Below the pieces are notes generated by a model. It was not told the DNA's origin. It saw only the letters and a list, made by a program, of their open reading frames with translations, and searched no databases. A program made the translations under genes and the position numbers. This document shows, piece after piece, positions 43,550 through 57,200 of a stretch of 64,000 nucleotides of DNA. Source of the stretch: Atherinomorus stipes (lineage: Eukaryota > Chordata > Actinopteri > Atheriniformes > Atherinidae); the NCBI GenBank assembly GCA_023101725.1, contig JALJCO010013427.1, forward strand, positions 370,433 through 434,432, written 5' to 3'. Position 1 is the first letter of the stretch. Each line of letters begins with the position of its first letter.

Positions 43550-45203
43550 TTAGTGAAGTGCCTCTTAAAAATGTTAAATAATGAATGATAATAGATAATA
43601 GAATAATGAATGTTGGTGTGCCATCAAGCCAAGTCAGAAATACATGTTTTTAAGGTGGAAAATTTACATTCTGGGTCTTTAAAAAAAACATACATTAATA
43701 TTTAAATATGTTATGGAATGGCTCAAAGTACATCCAGGGGTACTCGTACCCCCATTTGAGAAACAGTGTGATATTACACCCGCTCTCCAACCAGCGATAT
43801 CACGGTTTGTCTTTTCTCTTAAATTTTCATTGTATTACCGAAGTAACGGATCAGGACTCGGTATGGGTATCTCAAAATCAAATGATTCAGATGCAGAGGA
43901 AAAAAAAGCCTGATCTCTAGTCACCACAACTCTTTCATTACAGTTATGAAAAGATTTAGGAAAGTATTAAGACACAGTCTTCACATCATTTTGTCTACAT
44001 TAGACAAATTAGTTTCTGAGGTTTCTGTTATTCATCAGATATATCGATTGCAAATGTTAATAAACCCTAGAAGTTGTTTGGACAAGTAAATTGAGCACAG
44101 CGTTGCTTCGGGAAGGCCACAGAGTCAATCTCAGCCCACATCTCTGCTGAGCTGATTCTATTCTACGCACTCAATTGGAAATCTCATGCAGAATGAGCTA
44201 TTTAAGCTGCTTTAGTTTTCTTACCTTTGCTGCCGTTCTGCAACCCACCTTCATCCCGGCCCTCAGTTTCAAACTGTGTCTAACTCTATCAATGTCACGT
44301 CTGTTGTCATTAATGCTGCTCTGTTCTGTCCTCTAAGGAGTCTTTGCTGCTCCTTTCCTGCTTTGGGCCTTTCATGTTTGCAGGAGGACATGACGCTCCC
44401 AGAGCAAAGCCATACCCCAGAGCACAAAAAGTTAGAACTGTAACTGCACATAGTTGTGATTAACAAATAACAAATATAATAGCAGCTTAAGAAATACTAC
44501 ATTCTTTTGTTTTTTGGATAATGGACTTGGTGTAAATATGGACTCTGCAACAGATTACTAAGCTGTAAAGTTTTGATTCTTCCAATTCATTTTGAATGAG
44601 GAGGTGCATCCAAATGCTTTTCAGATATAATATATGGTTTACAAATTTAACAATTTCCAGTGCCACATAAATTAATCACTTATCTTTTGTAGCACAGCAG
44701 TCCTGGGTAAAACAGGTAACTATCAAATATTGTGACTATTAATTTACATTTCTCTGCAAGCCTTTCTGCTGCATAAGTGAGTGTATGCCTCATTTGATGG
44801 TTGGAAGGTGGCACCTCATCTGGGAGACAACAGCTTAACTAACAAAGCCCACTGCTTTGTTTATAAATAGTTTTGTGTTGGAAAATGTGGTTCTTAAGTG
44901 GTCTCTGGAAAAATTTATGTGAACAAGTGCTGGATTATTTACTTGATTCACTTTGGTTCTCATTTGTGGGGGTAAGTTTAGGCATTGTAACATCTGAATC
45001 AGAGTTTGAATGTGAAATACTGTTATTTGTATTTTCTTTTTTTCATGCACATTCCTATCAAGATGCTCCTGAATGTGACAAGCGACAAGCTTCTAATAAT
45101 TCCAACTTCTTTTAGATGAGATGATTTCTGTGGTTTCCAGAAATATACTGTAAATGGGTTTGTGTAAGAGCAAAACTTTAACCTGCCATGTCATACAGTA
45201 AAC

Positions 45204-45524
45204 CTATAAATAGACATTAATAGGATTATCTTTAATCAGTAATTTAAAGGAAGTTACGATTTTTTTTACCTGTTTTTGCAGATCCCCCATGCATGCTGTA
45301 TGTGCGATGGATTTTGATAGAACCAGGTTGTCTCTGTTGATTGTTAACTGGGGTTGAAGCCAGGTTAGGCTGCAGGTTTTTGACTTGAGTCCAGGTTTAC
45401 CAAAGGTTGAACCAGTATCTTTGATGCTGTCCAAGACAGACGGCCCCCCCATTAGGTCCCCCAATAGCACACAGGACACAGTAATCCACATCAAAAAGGT
45501 TACAAGAATTAGGTAAGCGTCCAT
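45204..45524 (-). CDS. Unidentified reading frame, possible first exon of a secreted peptide
   Basis: I do not recognise this frame. From the ATG at 45524 it reads MDAYLILVTFLMWITVSCVL, which looks like a signal peptide, then GDLMGGPSVLDS, then a Cys-containing stretch (KSKTCSLTWLQPQ, ending HTACMGDLQKQ). After the codon CAG (ends at about 45272) the minus strand reads GTAAAA, a possible donor, so the exon may stop there instead of running on to 45204. A TATAAA-like site on the minus strand (45578-45583) lies about 55 bases before the ATG. No second exon was found. Chance cannot be excluded. Confidence 0.25.
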   Translation of the reverse strand: MDAYLILVTFLMWITVSCVLLGDLMGGPSVLDSIKDTGSTFGKPGLKSKTCSLTWLQPQLTINRDNLVLSKSIAHTACMGDLQKQVKKIVTSFKLLIKDNPINVYL

Positions 45525-47869
45525 AATTACTCCCAACCTCCTCACATTACTATGGAAACATGAAGATATCTAGAGGGTTTATATTTAGTACCTTGTAAAT
45601 AAAAAGTGACGAGAAAAACCAGAGGAGAAAAAATTATTCAGTTGTTTATTGATACCTTTAAGGAAAACCATTCTCAATGGATGAACCAATTTCACTTTCA
45701 TTTGCACTGCTGGCAGCATACAGGATTTGGAATAGGAAATATTTTTAGCAACTTCTGGCTTTTTTAAAAGCTAAAAAGCGTTTCATGTTTTAGTTCCTGT
45801 TAAAAACTAGTCGATGTCCACAGTCTGAGATGTTTTCAAGACAGCTTGGTCTCGACAGAAAGCCTTTCACTCCAGAAACACATTAGAGATAAATGTCATA
45901 GCCTGATATCAGCCTTTAAAATCCCAAAGTAAAGGGTTTTCCTCTGGTCTTATCGCTTTTTACTGACATTTAACAACCTCATGAGAAGAAGAGGTCCTGT
46001 GCAGAGGAGGGAGCAATATGTCAGTCTCTTTTGACTAAGTCACGTGTTGTGTTTTGAGCTTCTCAATAGGAATAGCTGGGGCTCTGCTGTTGCTGTTTTA
46101 ACCCAAACCTGCATGCTGTAAGTTCATTTCCCGGCCTCAGAGCTCATGAAGTGCATTGTGGTAAATATAAGAAATTGCAAAGAAATACAGTATGAGCTGA
46201 TAGAATACACTCAGCAGAAGCTATAGAAAAAAAGAGATAAAAATCAAATTCAGGGTGAAATATATCGCAAAAACTGTGTGTTTTTGAGCATTTGGTTCAG
46301 AAGTAGACATAAGCAATTCATGATTTGATATTTATAGGTGTTTTCAAATTCTTTTAAGTGTTTGTGTGTATCTTTAGATGTGTTTCTACATTTTTATTTG
46401 CCTTTGGCTAAGAAACACAGGCATATGGCATGTGGGTGTTTGGCAGATGCTCCTAATCACTGGCTAACATTGCATTTGTATGTGACTGTTTTCACAAGAG
46501 ATTCAGATCGGTAGCAAGGGCGGCTCAATGTTTTTGTGTTTGTTGGAGAAAAAATGTTGCTGTGGGCCTGCAGGGTGTCCTGAGTGTCCTGTGTGCAGCG
46601 CAATAAAAGGAAACAGGTGGGCTACAAGGAAACTTTGTTGCCAAGGGGGTGGGGCATGAGGTGGGTTAGGGCATGTGCAGAGTGTGATTATACCTTTCCA
46701 ATGAGTTTCTCTGTGCAGTCCAGGCAGATTAATCCAAACTCAATTCATATTTTCATCCCAAAGCGCCTGAAGATATTGTTTAGAAACACCAGATAAAGAC
46801 TCACAGACCTGTAGCTTTTGAAGTCATAGTCACGGTAAGGATCGCACTGTTCTGACAGAATCAGGAAAAAATGAATCATTAATTTTTGTGATGAATATAG
46901 ATGGAAGTGGGTCTGCATCAATTTGGTTTTATTTTTAGAGCCATTAAATCCGTCTTGTTCAAGGTTATTTACACATAAATTTTCCAGCATCTGTGTATTA
47001 GCATTTAAGGGTCAAACACAAGCATTTCTGATGCAGGTGTTAAAAGCTGCAGCAACATTTACCCACTCAAAATAACTTTTAAACCCAAACTGCCATTTTC
47101 CTATTAATATTTATGGAAAGCAAATCTAAAAATAAAAATAAATGGGGAGTTCTTCTGGATTTTGGGCTATGAATCAACTCCCTCACCCTCCTTAACAACT
47201 CCAGGTGTCCACACCTTTTATCTTAATCCCCCTCTGCACATTATCTCACATATTCACTTGCACAGTAATTTATATCCACAGCTGTGTGAATCGGTGTGAG
47301 AACTGCACTGACAGGGACCTTCTATTGATTGTGCCACAAGGTCACAAATTTAACACTCTGTGACCTTGATCCCATACACACTCATGCCAGTGCTCAGCAG
47401 ATAGAAGGATGTTCTTTACTGTTCCTTCAAACCACGTGAATCTGTCTTTAACCATCATGCAACAGCCATGAAGTCACCACATGGAGATTCCTTAGTACAG
47501 CCCCTGGTGCGCAGCAAAGATAGAATAGCCTACTCCAAGCTTTTCCCACAGTGGGGGAAACTGATAATATCAAGTGGAGCTCATATATACAGTTATTATC
47601 CTTTGAGGGAGATCAACAAAAGTATGCCTAATATGTTTAAGAGAGAGAGAGGGAAGGAGGAGCAGTTGGGAAATCTCGTTGAATTACTACAGAGAAGCGT
47701 TCACCCTTGAGGAATTTCAGGTCGTCCTTGTGAAAGGCTACCCATCACACACATATGCACCCCCAGCTCCCCCCCACTCCTCCTCCAGCATCCCTGTCTC
47801 CTCCCCCTTCCAACAAAAGCCCTCTCCATCCTCCCTATCCTCCCTCCCTCAGCTTGCAGATTCACCGTA

Positions 47870-48003
47870 TTGGTCGCTGAGATGGAGCGACTGCGCTCCA
47901 GTGAGCGGTTAGCGCATGATCATGCGTTCGGCCGGTCCGTGTGTGGGATGCTGTGCAAGTCCGCCGCATAAAAGTGGACAGGTGTAGCGCGCCGTGTGGA
48001 GTG
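47870..48003 (+). promoter_or_regulatory. CpG-rich promoter region, likely of gpr22
   Basis: In about 130 bases there are some 15 CpG dinucleotides, in a window where CpG is otherwise scarce. A TATA-like CATAAAAG lies at 47967-47974; transcription would start about 25-30 bases downstream, near 48,000. No other gene in the window needs this promoter on the plus strand, so it is assigned to gpr22 by position. Confidence 0.6.
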
Positions 48004-48291
48004 CGGGAATTCAAAGAAAAAAACTAAACAAGACGCTAAAACACTGAAATTAGCTTGTTTGTAAGCGGACAGCAACCACTGCTGCGCTTTGCATCTGCAG
48101 GCGTGGAGGGTTTTCCCCCTCCCGCTGTAATATTTATGACAAAACGGAGGCAACATATTCTAGTCACGTTTTTGGCTGACAGCCGGCTGTCCTGGAGAGC
48201 GCTGGAGTGAAGCAGGGTCCAGGTCCAGAGCTGAAGAAAGCGCACCGACACCTGCAGTAGGATGTAAAGGGAATTCCCAAAACCAAACCTG
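48000..48291 (+). other. gpr22: Probable non-coding first exon of gpr22
   Basis: The segment runs from the predicted start near 48,000 to AACCTG before GTAAGT, a strong donor. No long frame crosses it. It contains an upstream frame of 24 codons (ATG 48136-48138, stop 48208-48210) and a minimal ATG-TAA (48262-48267). Human GPR22 also has non-coding leader exons before a single main coding exon. The link to the coding exon 13.9 kb away is inferred, not seen. Confidence 0.5.
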
Positions 48292-51200
48292 GTAAGTTTA
48301 ACACTTGCCTGTGGCACTTCTTTTCAAGAGCCTTCTTTTTTTCACCAGCAGGTAAATAATCAAGCCCCTTCATGATTTTAAAATGTAACAATGCAGGAGG
48401 CTATGAAGATTTGAATTTGGATAGAGCTAATGAAATGTAAAGGTTTTAGGCTTCCAGATCTGTCCTCGGTAATTTGGAACAAACAATTGCAGATGTCTTT
48501 TTTCTGCAGGATCAGACTGTCTAACGTTGTTGTGATTGCGGACATGGGGCACCAACAAATCACCAGACTTCAGAGGGGCCTGTTTGCAATTTCGGATCAA
48601 GCGACAGATCAGTGATTGAAAAATCTGTTAGTGCTTTATTTTTGTGTTCACAGACTGTTAGAATATTTTAGAACAAATAAAATCTAAATTTGTTGAGTTG
48701 GGGTACAAAAAAAAAGACACTGCTCTGTTGTGATGTGCTTGGCTTTAACTGCAGGGAAATTTCTGTCCAAGTGTTCCATTTTCCAGTGACTGTTGATAAG
48801 CTTCAGTCACATGCATGCGCCACGCTTGACATGGAGGTGGCCCCTTTGATCATTTTTAGAGCAGTGGCTCTGTCAGCAAACTAGTGTTTTCACATTGAGT
48901 GTTTTATAACATCACTGAACCTCATTAACTGATCTTAAGTTGCCATAACCCCTTGAGACTGCTACTTTAAAGGACTGTTTAACATATTTCCTTAACCTCT
49001 ATTAGAAAAGAGCATATAAGCTTACAGTATCTTATTTTGAAAGTGTGACAGATTATTTGCATTTCTTTATCATAACTTATGCCTTTATGTAAGTGTTAAT
49101 CCTGATGATGGCTGTCTGCAAACTGCATCCATAAAGCTCTGTTTTATCAAAAGTTTCTGTCAAAATCTAACACCCATGTTTTCTGTGATCCATCTCTACT
49201 TGAAAGTGGGGCATTTTGAAAACTACTCTCCTCTTGACGAGCTGGGAAATGGGAGAAAAGTTGCAGAGCTGCATTTTATGATTGTTTTTTTCCCTGCTGA
49301 GAAACTTTGCACCTGCAAACTACATCCAATGGATGTCAAATATCAGATTCAACGTCGTATTGCAGTGTTTTGGAGGGAAATTGCTTCAAAATTGGTCAAG
49401 GTGTTTTTGGACTTCAAACTCCAAAAGAAGTTCTAAGAACAAAAGGGGGGGGGGGGGGGAAGCTTTGCTTTGAGGTAGCCTAGGTATTTAAGTTTATTCA
49501 TCAAAAAATATTGAGATGCTTTTTAAAATCAACTTTTTTGATTAACTTGCTTTTCCTTCCCACTAATATTACCTACAACATTTATTGCCACATCGTATCG
49601 CACAGTACTTTTACATCCTCTCTAATAGTCATTTAACCACTAAGTTAATAATAACCAGCTCTATTTAGGCCATAATAATGTCATCTAATTAGATTTCTTT
49701 CTGGACTGAGCTGTAAATACCGTCATTGTGTTACCTCTTACAAAGTGTAGCTATGCTGTTATCTGCTTGAAGCTCTCTATGATGATGGTACACTATTATC
49801 TGCAGGATCTAAGTTTCCTATTATTGTAAAAACTATGTGAAGTGTGGCGAGTGCAGCTTCAGAATACAATAGTTTTGCTCTTTGTCAGTCATACCTTGAG
49901 GTTAACCAACTCAATACTCTGAAATTATGCCACGTACAGCTACTGCATATCTTAGAAGTATAACACACTAAACATAAGCATGCAAAAATATGAAAATTGT
50001 GATTAAAAAAAAAAAAAACTTCTCTGTTTTGTCATCTGCCAGCTTAAATATATTTTGCACACTTGTGTGCATGCCTGGAGACGCGAATCCCTTGCTGACA
50101 GTCGTTTCAAGGCTTTCTCCGTTTCCAATCACTGTCAGGTTGGCAGCCGGAGCATTTGCTTTGCATATGGGTCATTGTATGTTTGTGTCTATAAATGTAT
50201 TTATAGGGAGGCTTTGATGCTGCTGGTAGGGAAATATTTCACCGCACGCGTGTCACTCTCCAGCTAGAAGCTGCAGCACAGCTGAGAGAAGCTGTCATAT
50301 TTTGTTTCAGCGCAGGAACGGAGTACTGTACCCTGATCTGTCATTCTGATTGAGGGGTCTTATTTACCTTTTATATAACAAGATGGTTGGTGGAGGAATT
50401 TTAGGACATCAGCTGGAAAAAGCACACGAGATTTATGTAAGAGCTTCTCCGTTGCTATGAATAATCCTTGAAAGGGTCTTGACGTACTGTGCACTTAATA
50501 TTATCTATCAATTTAAAGGTTTATTTGTTTAAAAAGTTGATATGCAGGGATTTATCTTTAAAGGAAAGTGAACAGCATTTATACTTTTACTAATTTAAAT
50601 GATATTTTTTCTTTTATTTGGCCTTGTTAAGCCCCAACAAAGACACAAGTTGTAAAATCTCTTTTTAAGCATTAAAATATAACTGCTTATTCTTGTTTAA
50701 AATAACTAAGACATTGGATAAGATAAAGCCTCAGAAGTAGCATAATGGAGAAAAGCCAGAACCCAGTAAACACCAGTAATTGCCTCATGAATAGATGTAT
50801 TGATTACTGATGGCTAAGATAGTTTATCCGATGATCACTGTGAAATTAAAAGTGCATTGAGCATCATTTCCAAATCTAACACAGTAAAGCGTTTTACTGT
50901 GTTTCTTATCGGTGTGCATGAGAGCAGGGAAACAGGAATCTGATCTAGATTAGATCTAGATTTCAAAAAGAAGGGTGATGGGAAAAGCACCACACATGGA
51001 AAGTAAATAAAGCTAGGACAAGAAGCTATATGTCGTTAGAGGATCAGAAAGGTGGAGAGATTATGAGGAAATAGACTATTGAGAGAAAACAGACATGAGA
51101 AATAAAGAGAATTCCTGTAGAAAAAGACTTGCTGAGGTCACCCTGCTCTACAGCCACTTTTCTGCTTTTGTATTTTACTTGATATTTTTACAATAACATG

Positions 51201-54200
51201 TCGATTGTCATGCTGCTCACACACCTGCTACATTAGTTGTAAGCTTCAAACACGAGGTGGAAATGAATACGAGTCTAATTTACTCAGCCTCTCTAGGTAG
51301 GCTTTCATATCTAGGCTCTCCATGTGGCAAAAGAAAATCAATCCTTTAGTCTTGGTTTTGCATAATCAGGTATTTTGGGTATGTTGGTCTTCCCTCCTGA
51401 GGTTACACCTCTGTCTGTCATTACGGTAAGATAGCACACATGCCTGCAGTGAAGCTCTCCTTCTTGGCCAACGATGTGCTGTCTGCAGGAGATAAATGGC
51501 ATTAATTGAGATCTAATTGCCCTGTAGAGTGAAATAGCTTAATCATTCTAACCTGGTGCAGGCTGCTTCGGCCTTTTCCCTTTCTTTTCTTTTCTTTTCT
51601 TTCTTTTTATTATTCAAAGTCTTTTATTAGATTTTTATATTGCAAACACACATCATAGTCAACAAGGCCACAGACAGCAGTCACGACATATACCATATAC
51701 AGTACCATTTAAGTAGTTATTTCAGTGTTCGAAGTCAGAAATCCCAAAATAAAGTAACTCAGAAATGGCTGCCAAGCCGTATAAAACCTCTGGGTTCATC
51801 CCCTGATTGAGTATTTCAGTTTCTCAAGTTTTAAGTATGCCATTACAACCCCAACCCAGCGCATAAGGGTGAAAGCATGAAAAAGCAACGGCATTTCATA
51901 GCTCTTTTTGTTTGCCCTTCAAAACTACTGTATCTTCTTTTTTCCTGTCTAAAGACTGCTGTATCTGCGCTCCAGTTCACTTAAACCCAGTTATTAATGG
52001 ATACTGGTATATGAGTCTTCATCAGAAGTCGAGTGAACAGAGTTTTCTCTCCATCGGCTCTTGGTGGAATCATGTCTAATTGAATTTGAGCTGAAGGTGA
52101 GCACTACATGAGTGCAACATTGCCCAGAGAAAAGTAATTTTTTTTTTCTGTATCCCTGCTCTGCTGGGTACCACACAGCTACAAGTCCTGTTAAAGACAA
52201 CTTTTGGAGTTTGCATCATAGTGTTGTACAGGGATCAGTATTTCTAGTGCAGCGATGCTCATGCACAAACAAGACAACAGCCAACAAACTCCTACAAATG
52301 GTCTAAAGCCACTGATCTACAAATGTAATCCGACAAAAAACAGACAAGTGTTAAGAAAAAGAAAAGAAATGGGTTTAAGAAGACACTTTCTTTTCCACAG
52401 ACCACATATAAATAAAATAGTTTCATCCTTCCATATGGCAAATGAAAAGAGAGTATATCCACCATACAATTTTAAATACAGTAACCTCTGCATCCTCTCT
52501 GTTGCACAGCTGTAGAGCTTTAAAGCTTATTCTACATCAATTATCTTTAATAGACAAACCCAACTGATTTACAAGTCCATCTCTTTTCTAATCCTTAGAG
52601 GAAATAGCAGCCGTTGAGTGGTACTCGAGCTATCTAGTATTCATTTCTGTCAAGTTGAGGAAATCGGAAAAGACATTTAATAGTTTGTTGCAGCATCTTG
52701 GGGATATTTCTCTAACGGCGTCGTTCATCAGAACCAAAAGACTATTTTCTCTTGAACCAGAAGTTCACCTTTACTGCAAGATTTCTGTTATGAATGAATT
52801 ATTTCACTTTTTGATGAAGCTCCATTAATTGTTAGCAAACATGATCCAACTGCTTTAACATAAAGAAAGGAAAATAAAGCAGAACAGGTTTCTGAAATCA
52901 TCAAATCAAGCTTCATTTATAAAGCACTTTTCATACCATTAAAAGGCAACACAAAGTGCTCGACGTAATAGAAATAAATGTAGATTCAAATAAAAACAAG
53001 CATTCACACATCCAAGTATATAACACAAAACACACACATGCACACACCAAACCCCCTCTCAATTCAACACCTGACTACAAACCCCCAACTTTTGTCTTTT
53101 AAGTGAACAGGTATAAAAACACTCACCATCTGGCATGACACTGCTGTGAGGAAACGATAGGAGCCAGCCCACCCTAGCCACATAAGGCTGAGCTGCAGGG
53201 ACCCCCCAGATCAGGACAGGCCAGGGTCCACACCACAGCCGCAGGGCTGCAGTGCAGGACCCCAGACACCAAGAAAAGGGCATCCACCACAGCCGTTACC
53301 CCGCAGACCGAGCAGGCAGGATCCCCATGAGGAAACACTGGGGGAAATTAAAAGTTTTTAGGGTTTAACCAAAATAAGCAAATAAATAAATCAATCAAAT
53401 AAAAGCTAGATAATAATAAAATACACTAAAAGGAATTAATACAAATAAAATCCATATAAAATAAATTTAAATATCGTTAAACCAAATTAAAAAAAAAAGA
53501 TCATATAAAAATTAGATAAAATTCAATTAAAAGCTAAGTTAAGTTAAAAAGGTAGGTCTTGAGCCTCTTCTTAAAAACATCAACAGTCTCTGCAGCCCAA
53601 CAAGCCCATCAACAATCTCTTTAGGGCATGATGTCCTTTTTAAATGAGATTTTCAGCTTCGGTGTCTGGATATGTTCAGCACAGCGATATCAGCATGTGC
53701 TTGGGTCAAAGCTACCGCCAGCTAAGCGAGTGGAAGGGCCTGTCATCACACGGCTGCTGGTTCGGTGCTATGTCGCCAGAGAGCCAATGAAGTGGCGGCA
53801 GCCCTCACTTTGTGACTTGACTTTTTATTCACTCCTGCACAACATAAATCAGCACAGGTGGGTGCAGCACACATGCTACTTCAGTTTGATGACTGCATTC
53901 GGACAATTAATTTAACTCCTGATGGCAAGTGCTGTTTGATTCAATTCAGACTTTGTTAAAGACACAGCTCATGGGGAGCTCTGAAATAGAGAGATGGAGG
54001 CAGACACTGCTAATCACAAACAATCACTTCAGAGCACATATAGAGGAGCAATTACAGGTATAGAAGAAATATGAGTGCTCCTTTATCGCTCTATTTTATC
54101 CTCCTTTCTTTGTCTTACATCATTACTAATCATTGCTATTCTCCTCAATGATGCAGTGAACAGCCTCCAAAAGCTCTGATATGTGATAAAGTCTCTACTT

Positions 54201-57200
54201 GTTTAGGTTCAATTTATTCTAATTTTGCAAGCTTTCACACTTGGATTTCTTTTTGTTTTAAAGAGCTGTGATTGCACCACCGCCTTGATGAGACTGTGTT
54301 GATGGGAGGCGTTTGTAATAGCAAAATTACGGGCTTTGGACGTCGCAGCTGGATAGAGGATAGAGAGGGGTGTCTATAATGAATGGCAGAGCCAAATGAA
54401 ATCCATCAAGCACCCTGTCAGGTGGTAATGATGCCTCACACCCTGTGGACCAAAGCTGTCTACGGACCAAAGTCCCATTTCTATACATAGCTGTACCTGT
54501 AGGTTACTGGCTGTAATAATTAACCTGTCTATTGCTTTCTCATTGATTTTCTTGTACATTAGAAACCTGTCAGAAATGTAAAGTGACTCAATCATGCAAG
54601 TCTGGGAGAGTTTAAATGTGTTGTTGTGCTATGACGCACTAGTTTAATGTAAAAAAAAAAAAAGAAAATCACAAAATAGTCTACCCAGACAGTCTGAGGG
54701 GGTTTACACAAACATATTATAGAGTATAAAAGCTGAGAGCTATGTGATGGTTTCTAGATGGATGGCGAAGACGGGAGGCAAGTCGGCACAACTGGGACTA
54801 TTCAAAAGAGAGATGGATAGTAGTAGTGAGCAGGGAACAAACATTCCCCTCCAGCAAGCACTCGACTCAGCATCCATCTGCAAACCCCTCAGCTTTCCTT
54901 CCATCCATCACTCCCTCATTGCACCCAGCTTCTGTTTTTATCTTGCCTCCCGTTACCGCCATCTCTTTCTCCCCACCTTGTCTCGGGCATAAGTGTGGAT
55001 GGGAGCAGTTTCTTAAGCACACACCATGTCGTTCACCTCAGATAGTGATCCATCTTCAGCCAAATCTGCAGGGAGCGCACAGGCAGGGACTGAGTGCGGT
55101 GGCGTGGGTTGGCAGTGGGTGGGTGTGTGGGTGGGTGGCAGGCAGCAACAGCATTCTGCAAAGTGTGCTTGCATGTCTTTGGCAAGATCAGCAGGATTCA
55201 TCTTAACCGGTTTAAAAACTTTACACCAGTAACAAGTTGTTTGGCCTGCCATGTGATTAGCAATCTTGGTTTTAACACTTGTGATTTAAATAAAGGACTT
55301 TTTGTATTTGGAACAGCCTAATTTCTGCAGCTGCAGAGACTTTCTTACTCTGAGGCGCATTAGGCTGGCATGTTGTTGCTCTTATTGAACAGGTTGTGTT
55401 ACTTGTGTGTCCAGGCTGGTTTGTTGGGAGCCTGCCAGGGATACGGCTGCCCAGCTGGTGGCTGCTTGCTGTTAGTGCTGCTAGATGAATTGAGTGGGAA
55501 AATTAAGCCTTTGATCGATTGTCTCACTGCGGACATTAGGAATACCTGAGACAGCCATGAGTCAGCGCTCTGCATGTGCCATCATCCTTCTTTGCTTTTT
55601 TTTTTTTTCTTTCCCTCCTTCTTTCCTTTCAGCCCTCTTCTGTCCCAACTCACTCCTTTGGGTGCCTTTCTTCCATAAATGTCAACTTTGGGTGACATTC
55701 TCAGAGTATCAAAGAGCAAACCTTCTCATCATTTTGTTCTGACATTTTACAGTTTTATAAGGAGAAAGGAAACAATTCTCTGCAGATATTAGTCTAAAGA
55801 AACCTTAACACAGTAGAGTTGCGGCACTTAGTCCTGCCTTGTTGGCTCTGCTTATATACATAAAATTTTCCTTTCCACAGTTTTTTTGTTAAATGTAAAA
55901 AACATCTACTTTTGCTATTTTTACCTTTGTGAACGAGCTTATGTCATTGCTGTTGTGTTTTTCGGTTTGTAAGTAGAATTGCTCAGAAACTTAGGTGTAG
56001 TGTGCATAAAAACTGACCATAAATGAGGCATGGATCAACTTAGAAATGATATGTGGTTTTGAATCAGATCCAGATTCCGATTGAGAATATTTTTATTCAG
56101 CCCTCGAGTCTCAAAATGTTACTTTCCATCTGTAAACAGCACTGACAGTCTTCATCCCTGAGGTGGACCAAAAAGCGGGCATTCACTGTGGAGCTGGACA
56201 GTTTCCAGCAGCTGAAAATAAATAACATCAACAGGAATACTGATTAAAATTAAGAACGTCTTTCAATGGGACAGACTAATTAGACTGAAATAAAGTAAAC
56301 AGTTGTACGACGCATGCATATTTATTAGACAACAGACTCTTTTGGCCATATCATTTTCTAGGTGCAGTTTTCTATTCCAAGCCATGTAAGCTTGAATGCC
56401 GGTAATGACCCCTTTACAAATTGTATGTATTTAAGTTAAGAGAGAAAGTGAGGCAGCTTAGAGTAAGATGTGTTATTACCAGCCCAGGAAAAATGGGTCC
56501 AAAAAGAGCTTTCAACACAAGGAAAATATAGCAATTGTAAATACTCAGTTGTATTGACGACAGACATGATTTTTGCAGTTTTTGTTTGCTTCTTTTTGTG
56601 CTGCTGAAAACTAAAACAATTTCAAATGTGCCCATAAGTGCCACAGAATTTCGGGAAATTCCAAATTTGGAGGTCGAAGAGACTAAAGGTTGATGCTATG
56701 CACCTGAGAGCCAATTGGTAGAGTCAAGATTGGAGTAGAATCTGGACTGCATGTGTGCTCAAGTAACTTTTCTTAAAGTATAATTAATGCATTCAATCAT
56801 GGCTTCCTTGCACTTTTGCTCATTGTTCCATTTCTGTTTCACAAACTACAGCTAAGATATTTAAAATAAGTAGGTTAAATGTACTTATTTGGTCAAGGAA
56901 AACATCCTGGTTTGAATTCAAACTTACGCCGTAATAATGAATATCTTTAGTTTAAAAAGACAGGCGACGGGCCATTAAACAAACATGTGGGAGGACAAAC
57001 AAAAGAGAGACAACAAACAATCAGACAAAAAAAGGAGCTATATATTTATTTTAAAAGATGATGCTATGCTGGTGTATACGATTTTTAAGTTGGGGAGAGA
57101 AGAGAGGAGGATCCAAAAAAGATATATGTCATATTGACAACTATGCAAATATTAATAATTGTAATCTTGGTAAAGATGATAATACTAACCAACAACAACA

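Noticed and set aside
43725..43770. Small palindrome GGGGTACTCGTACCCC
   Set aside because: It resembles the end of a fish repeat, but no matching second end was found nearby.
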